A stretch of DNA of 64,000 bases, from assembly GCA_021396245.1 (NCBI GenBank), contig WNYE01000096.1:1-64000 (forward strand), read 5' to 3'. The position numbers and the translations under genes are program-made. Source of the stretch: Sporothrix humicola. Taxonomy: Eukaryota > Ascomycota > Sordariomycetes > Ophiostomatales > Ophiostomataceae. Shown one piece after another: positions 10,276-21,949 of this stretch. Within the stretch, counting starts at the first letter, position 1, and every line of letters begins with the position of its first letter. The notes under the pieces were generated by a model. The model was not told the DNA's origin. It was given only the letters and a program-made list of their open reading frames with translations, and did not search any database.

Positions 10276-13200
10276 GAAGACGAATATGCAATTGGAGCTT
10301 ACCTGTTAAATCAATGTCACCCAACGCGTATTGCAATTCCGAGATGCATTATCGATTTTGCATTAGCAGTGCAGACCACGATTCACTGCTGTATGGAAGC
10401 GATGGTGGCCGCTATATATGTTTTACCTTATCTTTTGCATTATTTTTTCCACTTTTCTTTTGCAGCCGTTATACTATCAGACTCGTCACCACGTAATGTT
10501 TGAGAACCGCGGCAGGAACGAGAACGACAGACTGCACTCTAAATGCCCTCCACCATTTCGGCATCGTCGGCCCAGCATGTCCGACAGTCATCTCGTTGTG
10601 TTCGTTTTCGTCGTATAGGAACTGACTGTTTATCTTCAGTAGAGAAACTGGCATGACGAAATACACCCATCATGGCACTGCCGCATGCACAGGCCATGTG
10701 GCCATGTAGTCCAACGTCAACGTTCCACCCACCTGCGTGACGTGTTGACGTGTTGATTTTGTGGATGCGTACTCCATTTCGGGGAATTCCAGTGCCGAAA
10801 CAAGCAGGAGAGCCTCCTTTTGTCGGCGATGCCTTCCCAAAATGCCGTCGCTTGTCTTAAACCCGGACTATTGATTGATCCTCTTGCAGATTTATGGCCC
10901 TTTTCTGGGGCACGAGAGCAGACACATGTTCAGGCACATGCTCGGTCATCCCACCCTATGCTCCTGTTTTGTTCGTATTAATCTACAATAGGCGAGCGAG
11001 TCAACGCCGCAGTTTCTGTCATCTTCCTTGACCTTCCCTTTTGTCGCCACAGTCATACAGCCTAATGACTGTGGCTTTGCATTCTTCCATTATTTTTTCC
11101 ATCAATTTTTGCCGGGAACCCGAGGCCTCAAGCCGTCGGAGAATTAGGAGAGAGGTAAAAGGCATGAACAAGCCTGTGCTGGTAAAAGGCACGACCAGGA
11201 GTATAAAACAAGCTTTTAAGATGATATCACCGTGACATATATCCTGGAAGGGATGTGGCGGTCAAGGAAAAAATCAAAACGAGATGGAGCTTTCATGTCA
11301 ACATCTCGAACAAGCCTAGCTCAGTGGCAGGTAGATGATCATAAGAAAGCATGTAAGGAAATTCGCGGAATATCGGTTGTACGCCTGCCTCCGAGGTCAG
11401 CTTTTGGTCATAAGTGCATGCTGTTATACTTTTGTTGATTTTGGTTCATGGGCTCGGTAAATGAAGTTCTGGCGATGCCTGGTTCGCACTTCCATCGTGT
11501 TCGAGACAGAGTGTTACATACAAAGTACGGACTTGTTCTGTCGTAAATGTAGTGTCCAACGGAGGAGGACAGGATACGGAAACGGAATCGATTGAGAGAC
11601 GTTCATGTTGTTCAGCTTCATGGGGAGGGATGCCAATGTTATTATATAGATTCTTCTCTGGGACTATCACGAACCCCAAGTCGAATATTGGATTTACATG
11701 AAATGGTACGATCAGTAATATGAAATCCATACGAATGCACAATGGAACATGGGCAGTTTTCATGTGATACGAGTGGTTCTGTCTTGGATACGCGTGGTGC
11801 TGTTACATCCGGGACCGACCGACAACGAGACAGAATGAGTGCTAGCAAGGTCTTGAAGGAGTTACGGCGGGATTGTTTCCGTTCGTGTTGCACGATACAT
11901 CAAGCTTTATTTTTCCTTTCGAGAGTATTAGACTCCTGTCGACCGACAACAAGACCAAAACAGGAAGCTGCAGGTCGACGATCGTGGGGTGGTCAAGCAA
12001 TCTAGGCCCGGCGAGAGAAGGAAGGTGGTTGTCAGTGAGGTGGCAAAAGAAGACATAAATTTTCCGGGGGCGTTGCATTCTGCCACGGCGAGGTGGTGCA
12101 GGTTTGCAGATCATTTTGGACGTGCCCTGGAACATGAAAGTAAGGTTGGCAGTGGTTATCAGGAACAGAAAAACCACAGTGCCTTGTCAATTGTTGTCTG
12201 CCGTGGGGGTGTCATTGGAACACGAGGGCGTGTCCTCGATCTCGGTCCATTTGGCCGAAGAAAAAGCACTGGCAATCGGTGATGACTGTTGCTTATTACT
12301 CCTTATCATGATCAATGGCCGTGGCACGAGCATAACTGGCGCTGGGTCTTTGCTGTCCCATTTTGATTTTTCAAAAACCCGGGGGCACTATGGATAATTT
12401 GGGGGCTGTAAACTTTTGTGCGTATTCTTCGGAAACATTTTCCCCATACCCCAGATATTCGCTACTGCACGGCGACAGGAAGAACGCTCCGTGGGGCCTC
12501 TTTTCCTGGGCACGCATGTCTCGCTCCATGCCTTGTCTCTTTCGAACCGCTGTTGCTTTGACTTTGCAGTCCTGTGATTTCCCGAAACAGTCCCGAGCAG
12601 GAAAGAGGCACTTACATGGCTATGCCTTGATCTGGTATACATTCGCTTGACAGTCCCCAGAAGCACACTTTCTGGCTTTCTGGTGTCTCTTATGGCCCAC
12701 GGCGGCCAGATGTAGAAAGTGGACAGCAGCCAAATGAAAAGTATATCGACTAGAGCGTGTCCTATACCAGGGCATAGAACAGAAAACAGAGAATAAATGA
12801 AGAATTAAACAGGAAAACTCAAAATATGACCAGAAGAGGAAATTGGACAACAACAGGCACACTCAAAAGACACATTTTACTGGCCTATCCAGCCGCTGCA
12901 ACGGCGCAATCTCGGAAACCTTGCCACGTTCCTCGATCGATGGCAAATAATGGCAAAGGCGTTCGTGCCCGCCGGCCATCTTTGATTGGAGCCACTTTCG
13001 ATATTTCCTTCTTTTCGTCTTTTCCCCCTTCTTCTCTCTCGGCACATCAATCTGGCAAGCTTTTCATGCCATCCAGACCAGTCGTCCACACACTATACCA
13101 CAATATCCCACCCATCTTCCCATCTATCTCACGACGCCTGTTCGCCAATATGGCGGCAGGGGTTTTTTATCCGTTCTTGGCTTGGCAAAAACAAACAAAA

Positions 13201-13984
13201 AAATGGTCGGCATATCCAATGGCGGGGAGGGATCCTGCTACCATACACTCAACTGGTAAGGCAAAGCTGGGGAAGGAGAAAGGAAGGAGGAAGGAAGCAA
13301 GTCGACCGGCGAGATGGAGGAGTGGATGATCTAGTCTATTTCGTCTTCGTCTCCATCGGTATGCTGTATGGGCCCATGTGTACTTTGCATGAATATGCAC
13401 ATCGTGCCTGTGGATGAAGTAGAAATAAGTAGGCCGAGAAGAGAAACGAAAGCATGGACCACGTCTGGATGAAGTGAGTAGCCTCGTGGACTTTAAAAAC
13501 TTGATATGCCCTGGACACGAAAGGCATGCCTGGGAGGGAGAGTCTGGTTCCTGGTTCGTTCGTTTCTTTCTTTTGTTCTTTTTTCTTTTCCCTCTTCCCC
13601 TTTCTCGACAGGGCCAGAGCACAAGATCTCTCGACCTCACCAGGCTTGCCTGCGATCGATCTAGACCTTGTCCCTTGGTCTCGGTGTCACATCGTTGCTG
13701 TTATCGTTCACTTTATTCCCCGTTCATAATGAGCTAGTTTTATTTCACTTTTCATATTCATATCACCACAGTCGCTATCCCATCGTGTATTTCCTTCCTC
13801 GGTGCGTTGTCATAAATCATACAGCATTATTTACATTGTCTTTCTCATTGCTCAGTCTCTTTATCGTCTTTTCTATTCTGTTTTGCATTCTGGCTTTGCC
13901 ATCCCATTTTCATCCACCTTTCCAACATCTCTGATTCACAACACACTGGCCTAATCCACCAACGCCACCTTGGTTGCCGTGACC
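10276..13984. other. 3.7-kb gene-poor interval
   Basis: No frame here carries a domain, coding-like composition or spliceable continuation that I can support. The last 500 bp (about 13480-13984) is strongly pyrimidine-rich on the plus strand, typical of the core promoter and leader of a highly expressed fungal gene, and leads into the TmpA-like gene. A non-coding transcript is possible but nothing in the sequence shows it. Confidence 0.5.
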
Positions 13985-15757
13985 ATGGCGGCGCCAAGCA
14001 GACATCGCAATGACACCAGCTCCAGCAACGACGATATCACGCCAACGGTGACCAAGCAGGCCGAGTTTGTCGACCTTGAAAAGAACCTGAGCGACACAAA
14101 TACGCCTTCGCCAACGCCAGCCATCCTCGAGACGGAACTGTTCTCGGTCAAGTCGTTCCAGGACGATGGTATTACACTCTTTTCGCCTCACTCGACGCCC
14201 GAGCTAGCTTTGGCATGGCCGCCGGGATGGACGAAGGAGACGGCTGGTGATGTCTCTCATGGTCGACGAGGGAAGCTGCTGTCTAAGCGACCTTTTGCCT
14301 CTGCCACTCCTGTGCCTGCCAAGGACCCGAAAAAGGACACAAAGAAGCCCGCCAAGTTCAAGCCAAAGGTCAGCCGCTGGGTCCTGATTCAGCTCTGGTT
14401 CAACACGTACCGCTGCTTCTTTATTTTTGTGACGCTTTTCAATCTTACAGGCATCATCCTGGCCGCCACGGGCCACTTTCCCTATGCCGACAACCACTTG
14501 GGCGCCTTGGTCCTGGGCAACCTGCTGCTGGCCATTCTGATGCGCAACGAGCTGTTCTTGCGGTTCCTGTACATTATCTCAATTTACGGACTGCGTTCGT
14601 GGGCGCCACTTCGCATCAAGCTGGCCGTCACATCCGTTCTCCAGCATGTCGGTGGTATCCACAGTGGCTGTGCCCTGTCCGGCGCCGGCTGGTTGCTCTT
14701 CAAGGTCGTCGACATTGTTCTGCACCGTGCCGTCCAGCCCGACTCGGTCATCGCCACGGGCGTCATCACCAACGTCTGCGTCATGATTTCCATTCTGAGC
14801 GCCTTCCCCTGGGTCCGCAACAACCACCACAACACTTTTGAGCGGTACCACCGGTTCATCGGCTGGCTCGGCCTGGCGGCGACGTGGGCTTTTGTGATTC
14901 TCGGCAACACGTACGACCTGAAGCTGGGCGCCTGGCGGGCCGATGCCCATTCTCTGTTGACAGCCCAAGAAATGTGGTTTGCCGCGTTCATGACCATCTT
15001 GTAGGTGCTCTTTATCATAAACTTAAAAGTTATATCCCACTAACAGTGTAGTGTCATCATCCCGTGGGTCACGCTCCGCGAGGTGCCTGTCGAGATCTCG
15101 CTGCCGTCGCCCAAGGTCGCCATCCTCAAGTTCAACCGCGGCATGCAACAGGGCCTGCTGGGTCGCATCAGCCGTACGTCGCTCATGGAGTACCACGCTT
15201 TTGGTATTATCAGCGAGGGCCGCAAGTCCGGTTGCCACTACATGATCTGCGGCGTCCAGGGCGATTTTACAAAAGGCCTGGTCAACGACCCGCCCAAGAC
15301 GGTTTGGACCCGCGAGCTCAAGTTTGCCGGCGTCGGCCACGCATCTGCCATGTTTAAACGCGGTATCCGCATCTGCACCGGCACAGGCATCGGCGCCGCC
15401 CTCTCGACGTGCATCCAGTCCAAAAACTGGTTTCTCATCTGGATCGGCTCCGACCAAGAAAAGACCTTTGGACCCATCATTACCGGCCTTATTCACGACC
15501 ACATTGAGCCCGACCGGATGATCTTGTGGGACTCCAAGAAGCGCGGCGGTCGTCCAGACAGCGTGCAGCTCCTCAAGGATACTTGGAAGAGCTTTGGGGC
15601 CGAGGTCATCTTCATCACGTCCAACATGCAAGGCAACGATGAGATGATGCAAGGCTGCCGTGAGGGTGAGTAAAGTCCTCCTTAATTCAAATTGGTTTGG
15701 CAGGTGCTAACATAAACAGCCGGCATGCACGCGTTTGGCACGCTGTGGGATTTCTGA
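13985..15757 (+). CDS. TmpA-like integral membrane oxidoreductase
   Basis: Three exons (13985-15000, 15052-15665, 15720-15757) give 555 aa. Both introns have GT..AG ends with CTAAC branches. A soluble N-terminus of about 120 residues is followed by six or so membrane helices (about 125-345) with paired histidines (QHVGGIHSG, HHNTFERYHR). A C-terminal ferredoxin-reductase-like domain ends in GTLWDF. This layout matches fungal TmpA, a membrane flavoprotein implicated in control of asexual development in Aspergillus nidulans, and the wider ferric-reductase-like fold. The family assignment is from remembered similarity, and electron-transfer activity is inferred. The ATG at 13985 (GTGACCATGG) is preferred because no upstream ATG lies in frame. 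Confidence 0.82.
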
Positions 15758-16524
15758 GAGCATACATTAGATGAAAAGACAGACGTAGTAGTTACTGCGT
15801 CTAGAAACTACTTACTTTTTCCTGTTTTGCATTTACATTCTGGACGGAGACACTCATATAGAAGTTCGAAGCCGTTGCAATGGGGAGGAGGCCGTGGGAA
15901 GAAGGCAACCAATTCCACATTTAATGTTACATATTCAAAATATACACTGTTCAAAACATAAAGGATTTGAGACAAACTGAGATCATACAATACCGTTCGC
16001 CTGGTTACGATGACTTGGCTGGATCAGGCCGAGTGCTTAATTAAATAAGAATGCGGCTACAAGGTCGTGGTGGACTATGTTGTTTACATAATTGCCGACA
16101 CCCTCTTTTGATTCTGTCTTCCATTGATCCTGCACGGAAGTACGGGTAAGGTCGGTAGGTGTGAATGACGCTGACTTGGTCGTATGGGGAAGCCCGAAAG
16201 GAGTGGCCAGGAAGGTTGTAAATTTTCCGCAAATGAGGCCCATAAAGAAGGCCCAAACGTGGCCGGGTGGCGGCCCGTCTTGGTGTCAACAAGCAAGGAC
16301 TGTGGGTGTGGTGCTGTGCCGTTCATCGAGATGCAACGCTTACATGTGGCAGGCGTCGGGCTAAGCATCTATGAGGATTTGAAGCCAAAGTCGTTTGAAA
16401 ATGTAATATGTATTCTATTCACAGTGTAAGCATATGTATAACCGGCATGTACCAAGCCCACGTGAAGAACAACTCCAGATATGTAATAAAACAGCCAAAA
16501 ATCTAACATGATACATCACAACGT
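15758..16524. other. Intergenic region between convergent genes
   Basis: This holds the 3' ends of the TmpA-like gene and the alpha/beta hydrolase. The AT-rich stretches are consistent with polyadenylation regions. No gene seen. Confidence 0.5.
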
Positions 16525-17637
16525 CTATGGCGCTGCAAACAAATCCCCTAACCAAACGGCAATTCTTGCTACCATCTCTTTCGTACAGCTGTGTCCGGTG
16601 TTCTCTTGGACTAATAGGTCGACAAGTGGCGGTTTTATGCCATCTTTTGACGGGACATATGGTGGCCGAATAACGTTACTCGTTGGCACAATACCACGTG
16701 CTTTCGCCCACGCTTCGGTGTACTTTGCCGGCACCAACTCATCTTCCGCGCCGTTGCAAAGTAAGACCGGTATATTAGCAGGAAAGCGGTCGGCAATCAG
16801 TCGATCCTGCCGAGCCACCATATCGGCCAGTGCTCGTGGCCACCTTGATTTTTGCAGATCGTCCAAACTGTTATAATAATCACCCGACACATCCTCCACC
16901 TTGTCGTCCGTCAACCGTCCGACCAGCAGTGATGCCAGACTCGGACACCCGACGACCATGGCGTACCCCTCGACCTGCCCCGGCTTGGCCTGCGCCGCCA
17001 GCCGCCACGCCGTATGTGCTCCCAGCGACACGCCGGCCATGACGTTATGTAGTCGCGTAAACTGCGGAAGGTAGACGGGCAGGTAGTCCATGACCAGCTG
17101 AAAGTCTTGGACGCAGCCGTCAATCAGCGACAGCAAATCCATGGCGTGGCGTTCGTTGCCGGCGGCCCAGGTCTGGTTGGACTCTGGGGAAATCTCGCGC
17201 TCGCCGTGGTTTCGCATGTCCATGGTGACGGCGATCAGCCCAACTCGTTTCTCTCGAGGGTCCGTCCTGTATTGGTGGAGAAGCTCATGGGCAATGCCTT
17301 CCGTCACTCTGTAAGTCCGGGTGCGGTTGTGGGCGAGGTAGAGGACGGCGACCTCGGTCGTTGAGCCGGACATTTGCTTGTTCAAATCATCGAGTCCGTA
17401 CACGTAGATGCGTACACCACCAATGACCATGGGTGTCTTGCTGGACCTAGGTGTCGAATCCGGCAGAGAGAAGCGCGGGTTGCGTCCGGCGGCCTTGTCT
17501 CGGGCGAGGCTATCGGCGCCTATTGGCGGGAGGCCGTGCAATCCATTCGTTGTGCCGTTGACGCCCTTGGTACCGTTGACGATGCCGTTCGAAGGCACAG
17601 ATATCTCCGTGGCGGTCTCGACGATGGTGACCGTCAT
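16525..17637 (-). CDS. Alpha/beta hydrolase
   Basis: A 370-aa intronless protein with a complete alpha/beta-hydrolase triad: nucleophile S204 in GVSLGAH, acid D299 in GAEDE, and H349 in ENTGHS. The nucleophile region is preceded by a DMRNHG segment typical of the fold. There is no signal peptide, and the first 60 residues are Asn/Gly/Thr-rich and probably disordered, so it is likely cytosolic. The start is the ATG at 17637; the frame extends upstream only to a TTG. The natural substrate (ester, lactone or amide) cannot be told from sequence. The gene converges with the TmpA-like gene and lies tail-to-head with the CE1 esterase, both on the minus strand. Confidence 0.83.
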   Translation of the reverse strand: MTVTIVETATEISVPSNGIVNGTKGVNGTTNGLHGLPPIGADSLARDKAAGRNPRFSLPDSTPRSSKTPMVIGGVRIYVYGLDDLNKQMSGSTTEVAVLYLAHNRTRTYRVTEGIAHELLHQYRTDPREKRVGLIAVTMDMRNHGEREISPESNQTWAAGNERHAMDLLSLIDGCVQDFQLVMDYLPVYLPQFTRLHNVMAGVSLGAHTAWRLAAQAKPGQVEGYAMVVGCPSLASLLVGRLTDDKVEDVSGDYYNSLDDLQKSRWPRALADMVARQDRLIADRFPANIPVLLCNGAEDELVPAKYTEAWAKARGIVPTSNVIRPPYVPSKDGIKPPLVDLLVQENTGHSCTKEMVARIAVWLGDLFAAP

Positions 17638-18378
17638 GGCGAAAGTGTGCAAAGGAATATAGTATGGCGTATATGCACTATGTTTGGAAGAAGAAAATGG
17701 TATCAAAATATTGACTTTCAGCTGTGAGCCAAGAAGAGTATGGTGGCCAAGAGTAGTGACACAAAAGGACAGTCAATAGGAGGTTGTGGTCAAAAGTGCT
17801 CGGCTCACGGGGTTCGGGTCTGGGCATTGAGTCTGGGCATCAACCTTGGCGGACGTCGACATCCGGGTAGGCGGCATGCTCTACATGTAGTTGTGTTGAG
17901 GTCGCATTGGAGAGGATGCAAGCATGGATGCATTCGGTCAATTAAGAGAGTGCATCACGATAATTACCATGTTTACCGATGTGTGGTGCTCGGCAATTAG
18001 TGGCAAACTTGTGTCAATATTGGTGTGTTGATAGCGCCGATCGACTTACACGAAAATTGCCGAATCGGCAATTAGTCAATTTTGGTGCAGACTTGGAGCG
18101 GTCAACTGACGGCAAGGACCAACGCTACTTTGTGGAGAAGTGATCCTTCTGCGACGTCGGTTCTTTTCTTTCGCGAGCTTGTTGAATTAGATTGAGTTTA
18201 TTTTCATGTCATATGTCATTCGGTCCTGTGTACATTGAAGGTCACCCGTCTCCACGTTTAATACCAACTCCCCAAGCTCTCCCAGCTCCCCAGTTGCCAG
18301 CTGTCAACCCCAGACATGTCATCCCCAGACCCCAGATCTCCTTTCCCCAGTTTTCATAATTCCCCAGACTGCTTGCCC
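17638..18378. other. Intergenic region
   Basis: Promoter of the hydrolase and 3' flank of the CE1 esterase. Near 18280-18375 the word CCCCAG recurs many times, a local low-complexity tract. No gene seen. Confidence 0.5.
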
Positions 18379-19347
18379 TCAAAACAGGTCGACAGTCAAC
18401 GGGTGCTTTGCAAAAAAGTCGAGGATCATGGGCGTCGCATTGAAGCTGGTCGGCCGCTGCCCGGCATTCTGGTTGTCTGCATTCGCCACGGTGCTCGGCC
18501 AGTCGTGGCCGTTGACGCTGTCATAGACCAGGTTGACCAGGTTCTTCTTGCCCAGGGCACCGCTGTACTCGTAGATGACGGTGGCGTTGGCGTACGGCAC
18601 CGTATGATTTTTCGCCTCGAGTCCCTGCCGGGCCGCCCACGACTGGATCCAGTGCGGAACCGACGGCAGGCAGGCGTTCTTGCGCTCGCCGCCCGTGTAG
18701 TAGATGACGGCGTCGAAGCCGCCGTGGAAAGCGAGGATGGGGATGTTGTCGCGGCCATTGTTGCAGGGGATGTCGACGTGGTCGGCGTCGCAGGGAAGGG
18801 TGTCGACATAGTATGCGCCCGAGACTGGAGCAAACGCCGCAAGTCTCTTTGATAAATGAGAGTCACAGGCCAGGACATTGCAAAAGCCCGCGCCGTCGGA
18901 CTTGCCCGTGGCCATCACCCGCAGAGGGTCAATGCAGTACTGCTTCTGCACCTTGTCGAGAATATCAGTCGTAAACTGCACGTCGTCCACGGTGATGCCG
19001 GGCACACCCTGCCAAAAGTTGTTCACTCCTTGAGGATACACAACGATCGACTCCGTGTTAAACTCGGGGCTGGTTAGGTTGTCAAGATATAGCTGCTGGA
19101 GGGCCGTCTTGGTGCCGCCGTGGTACGACAGGATGAGCTGGGTCGGGCGGTCCTTGTTGTACGTCGGCGGCACAAACACCAGGTAGTTGCGGTCGAGGCC
19201 GTCACTGGTGATGCTGACGTTGGTAAAGGCGCCGCGGGTCTGGCCAGCAGGCAGGTCCTTGCCGCAGCCCGTCTCAGCAAACGGCCAGGCCGTGGCCACA
19301 GAAAAGAAACTGGCCAAATAGGCCACTGTTCGCAGAGAGGTGAACAT
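18379..19347 (-). CDS. Secreted feruloyl esterase/CE1 (LpqC-type) esterase
   Basis: A 322-aa intronless secreted enzyme. Residues 1-20 form a signal peptide ending ATA-WP. The CE1/feruloyl esterase B fold follows: the oxyanion segment YHGG (75-78), nucleophile S150 in GKSDG, D212 in HGGFD, and H281 in NGHDWP. VYPQGVNNFWQG is characteristic of fungal feruloyl esterases and related polyhydroxybutyrate-depolymerase-like enzymes. Several cysteines suggest disulfides. It would release ferulic or related acids from plant cell-wall arabinoxylan outside the cell. Acetyl-xylan esterase is an alternative, and there is no carbohydrate-binding module. A TATATA box lies about 100 bp upstream of the ATG. 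Confidence 0.88.
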   Translation of the reverse strand: MFTSLRTVAYLASFFSVATAWPFAETGCGKDLPAGQTRGAFTNVSITSDGLDRNYLVFVPPTYNKDRPTQLILSYHGGTKTALQQLYLDNLTSPEFNTESIVVYPQGVNNFWQGVPGITVDDVQFTTDILDKVQKQYCIDPLRVMATGKSDGAGFCNVLACDSHLSKRLAAFAPVSGAYYVDTLPCDADHVDIPCNNGRDNIPILAFHGGFDAVIYYTGGERKNACLPSVPHWIQSWAARQGLEAKNHTVPYANATVIYEYSGALGKKNLVNLVYDSVNGHDWPSTVANADNQNAGQRPTSFNATPMILDFFAKHPLTVDLF

Positions 19348-19449
19348 GGTGATGTGGGACGAGAAGGTTGTGTCAACAAATGGAATGGTAAAATGCCACG
19401 GCTACAATCTTTCATTGTCTGCTTCTCTGTATACAGTCCCGCGGGCCAA

Positions 19450-19455
19450 TATATA
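19450..19455 (-). promoter_or_regulatory. TATA box of the CE1 esterase
   Basis: TATATA lies about 100 bp upstream of the esterase ATG, in minus orientation. Confidence 0.55.
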
Positions 19456-19938
19456 CTCGTGGCTTTCGTGGCGAGGTCGGTGAACGTTATGCCGATCATT
19501 TAATGTTCCTGGCCCAGTTCAACGGAGATTTGTTTAGTCATTCATCCATCCATTGTTTCCTTGTCTTTTTTCTGTCACCTCTCCGCCCTTCCCCGCACAA
19601 AAGTGTCATCGCGTGGTCCGGATGGCATGGGCCCTGTTGGGATGCGGGGATGCAGCATGGACGTCGTGAGGTGAGCAAAGTGGCATAATTGCCGAAATAA
19701 AGTGTGTAAATAATGCGGTGGTTAAGTTTGCCGTTACGGATTCGTATTTTTTTTATGCCCATTTTCCTATATTGATTGAGATCACTCTGCACGGTGGTGT
19801 TTTTCTGCTGCAGCCTGTGCCAGGTGTAAACAGTACGAGTTAGGAGATAAGCAGGTGAAATTTTGCTGGAATACGAGAGTCATCATGATCGGCAATTTGT
19901 GCAGATAAACAAGGCTGTAGAATACGAGATGAATGCTT

Positions 19939-19996
19939 AGCGCCTGTGCCAGGCTGTGTAGCGCCTGTGCCAGGCTGTGTAGCGCCTGTGCTTGGC
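19939..19996 (+). repeat. 21-bp tandem repeat, 2.8 copies
   Basis: AGCGCCTGTGCCAGGCTGTG plus T occurs at 19939 and 19960, with a truncated third copy at 19981. The word CCTGTGCCAGG is a near-palindrome, and a related CCTGTGCCAGG also occurs at about 19814. Confidence 0.85.
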
Positions 19997-20197
19997 CCCC
20001 AAACACGGGTCGTGATTTGCAGGGGAGGCACTGAGGTTATTCGGCGCATATATGCCCAATATACCACCCGAAAAACCTCGCAGAAGATTTCCTTCTTTGG
20101 ACGTGCTCCTGTGCCGTCACGGCTCCAGCCTGCTTAGTGGAAGTGCTCCCTGTGCTTCCTGCCGAGGCTTTAAATTCGTCCAAAACGGTTTGAAATC

Positions 20198-21949
20198 CTA
20201 GAAAGTAGTCGGAAGCTCTGTAATCCCGACGTCCATCGTAGGTGGCGAGTATTTAACTTCATCAAGAGGGACTGCTAATTTCAAATTTGGCAATTTTTGA
20301 AACAGTGTGGCTGGCAAGGAGTTAGTACATTGACAAGTAATGTTATGTTTCGATGGACGTACCAAAGACAATTTCTAGCTCAGCACGTGCGAGCCATTCA
20401 GCAACACACTGGTGAGCACCGAACCCGAACCCGAGGGCCTGCTCGGGTCCGCGCTTGCGGTGCAAGTCGAACGTGTTGGGGTCTGGGAAGACTTCTTCAT
20501 CTCGGTTGCCGGATTGGGTGGCGGCGATGATGCCTTCGCCAGCCTTAATAAGCTTTACGAAGAATTAGTAAAACTGATCCTAAATTAAAGTTTTGAGGAA
20601 AACGAACCTTATCTCCAAGCATTATATCCACTTTTGCAACGCGCCTAGTGGCCATGGCCGAAGCTGTGTGGTACCGGCAAAGCTCTTCAACGAATGCTGG
20701 AACTAGGCCTGTATCGGACTTCAGGTCATAGAGCTGGGAAGGGTTTTGGAAAAGAGTCACAATTCCCTGAATAATTAGTGAAAAGAAAATATAGGGAGAT
20801 TTTGCCCGACAGCAACTCACGAGTGCGATCATGTTGACCATTGTGGCGTTTCCTGCCACCAACATTAAGAAGGCGATTTGAACCGCGTCGGCCTTCTCGA
20901 TATGGCCGGGTTTGACCTATAATATAAATCAGCCTAAGTTCAATCTCGTGGATATTGGTTATGAAGAAACATGCACCTACTTGCTCTGTAACGAGCTTGC
21001 TGATCAAGTCGTCCTTAGGCTCGACAAGTCTGTCGTCAACAAGAGTCCCGATATACCCCAGGAGGTCTCTGGTATAAAATCAGTATTTGATAGGAAACTC
21101 TAAAGAGGCTGATTACTAACGCATTGGCATTTGACGCTTGGGTGGCCGTGGCGCTTCCATTGCTTCTGATCGCTGCTTGTTGGGTCAGGTAGGCGAGATC
21201 TTTTAAGGGAACGCCAAGAATTCCATATATTGTCTGTCAAGAAAGACGTCATGAGATTAGTATGCCCGCCACCTAGTGGTCACATGCGGGTCAACTTACG
21301 TATGAAGCAACCGGTAGAGCAAACTTCTCAACAATATCGACTGGTTTTTCACCACCTTCCTTGACCATATCTTCGAGGAGAGAATCGACAGTCTGTTGAA
21401 TGCGTGGGCGCATTTTGTCAATTTCCTCCTTTGTAAATAGAGGTTCAACCATGCTCCTGGATAAGAGGGCGTCAGCTAGTGCCTTCACGCTGATAATGAA
21501 TTAATATTGTACCTCTGTTGCATGTGCTGCGGCGGATCCATATCAACGAAGGTTGGCTTGTTCTTTGCAGCTTCCTTCCCGCCAGCATTGAGCTCAGGGA
21601 AGCCAGGTCGCTGTCTCTCCTTGGACAGGCGCTCGTCCGTTAGGACGCTGCAGATGTCTTTGTGCTTCACAACAAGCCAAGGGTGACTCCCATCCCAGAG
21701 TTCAACCCTTGAGATAGGTTCATTGGCGCGAAGACGTGCGTACTCGACGGGAGGCTCAGCTGCTGCAGGCCGGGAGAAAGGAAATATGGGAAAACCTAGA
21801 GATAACTTTGTCAGCCCCATCGATCAACGAACGGATAGATAAAGCTTACTGGTGGTAGTCGTCATTGTCCGAGTTGACAACTTTGAGACACAAAGTGATG
21901 GGGTTTTTGCGTTTTTAAAAAGCGCGAGGCGTGAAAGTGAAGGAGCCAT
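20198..21949 (-). CDS. CYP55A: Cytochrome P450 nitric oxide reductase (P450nor, CYP55 family)
   Basis: Nine exons on the minus strand: 21949-21850, 21795-21513, 21456-21300, 21233-21121, 21068-20981, 20916-20821, 20766-20608, 20552-20363, 20310-20198. All eight introns are 52-66 nt with GT..AG ends. The protein is 432 aa from ATG 21949, or 404 aa from an in-frame ATG at 21865. It carries the CYP55 hallmarks: PTFVDMDPP, the I-helix LVAGNATMVNMI, EELCRYHTASA, and haem loop FGFGAHQC with the axial Cys, ending VGITELP. CYP55 reduces 2 NO to N2O directly with NADH/NADPH and is the fungal denitrification NO reductase. Residues 1-28 of the long form are rich in Ser/Leu/Arg/Lys with no acids, a mitochondrial presequence; the short form would be cytosolic. 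Its functional partner, NirK, lies divergently 3 kb away. Confidence 0.93.

Larger units (their letters stand above)
19348..20197. other. Promoter of CE1 esterase and 3' flank of CYP55
   Basis: No gene seen. It contains the esterase TATA box and a short tandem repeat, both listed separately. Confidence 0.5.

Noticed and set aside
12826..13329. A 167-aa plus-strand frame in the 10.3-14.0 kb interval
   Set aside because: No domain, composition unlike coding sequence here, and no intron signals that extend it.
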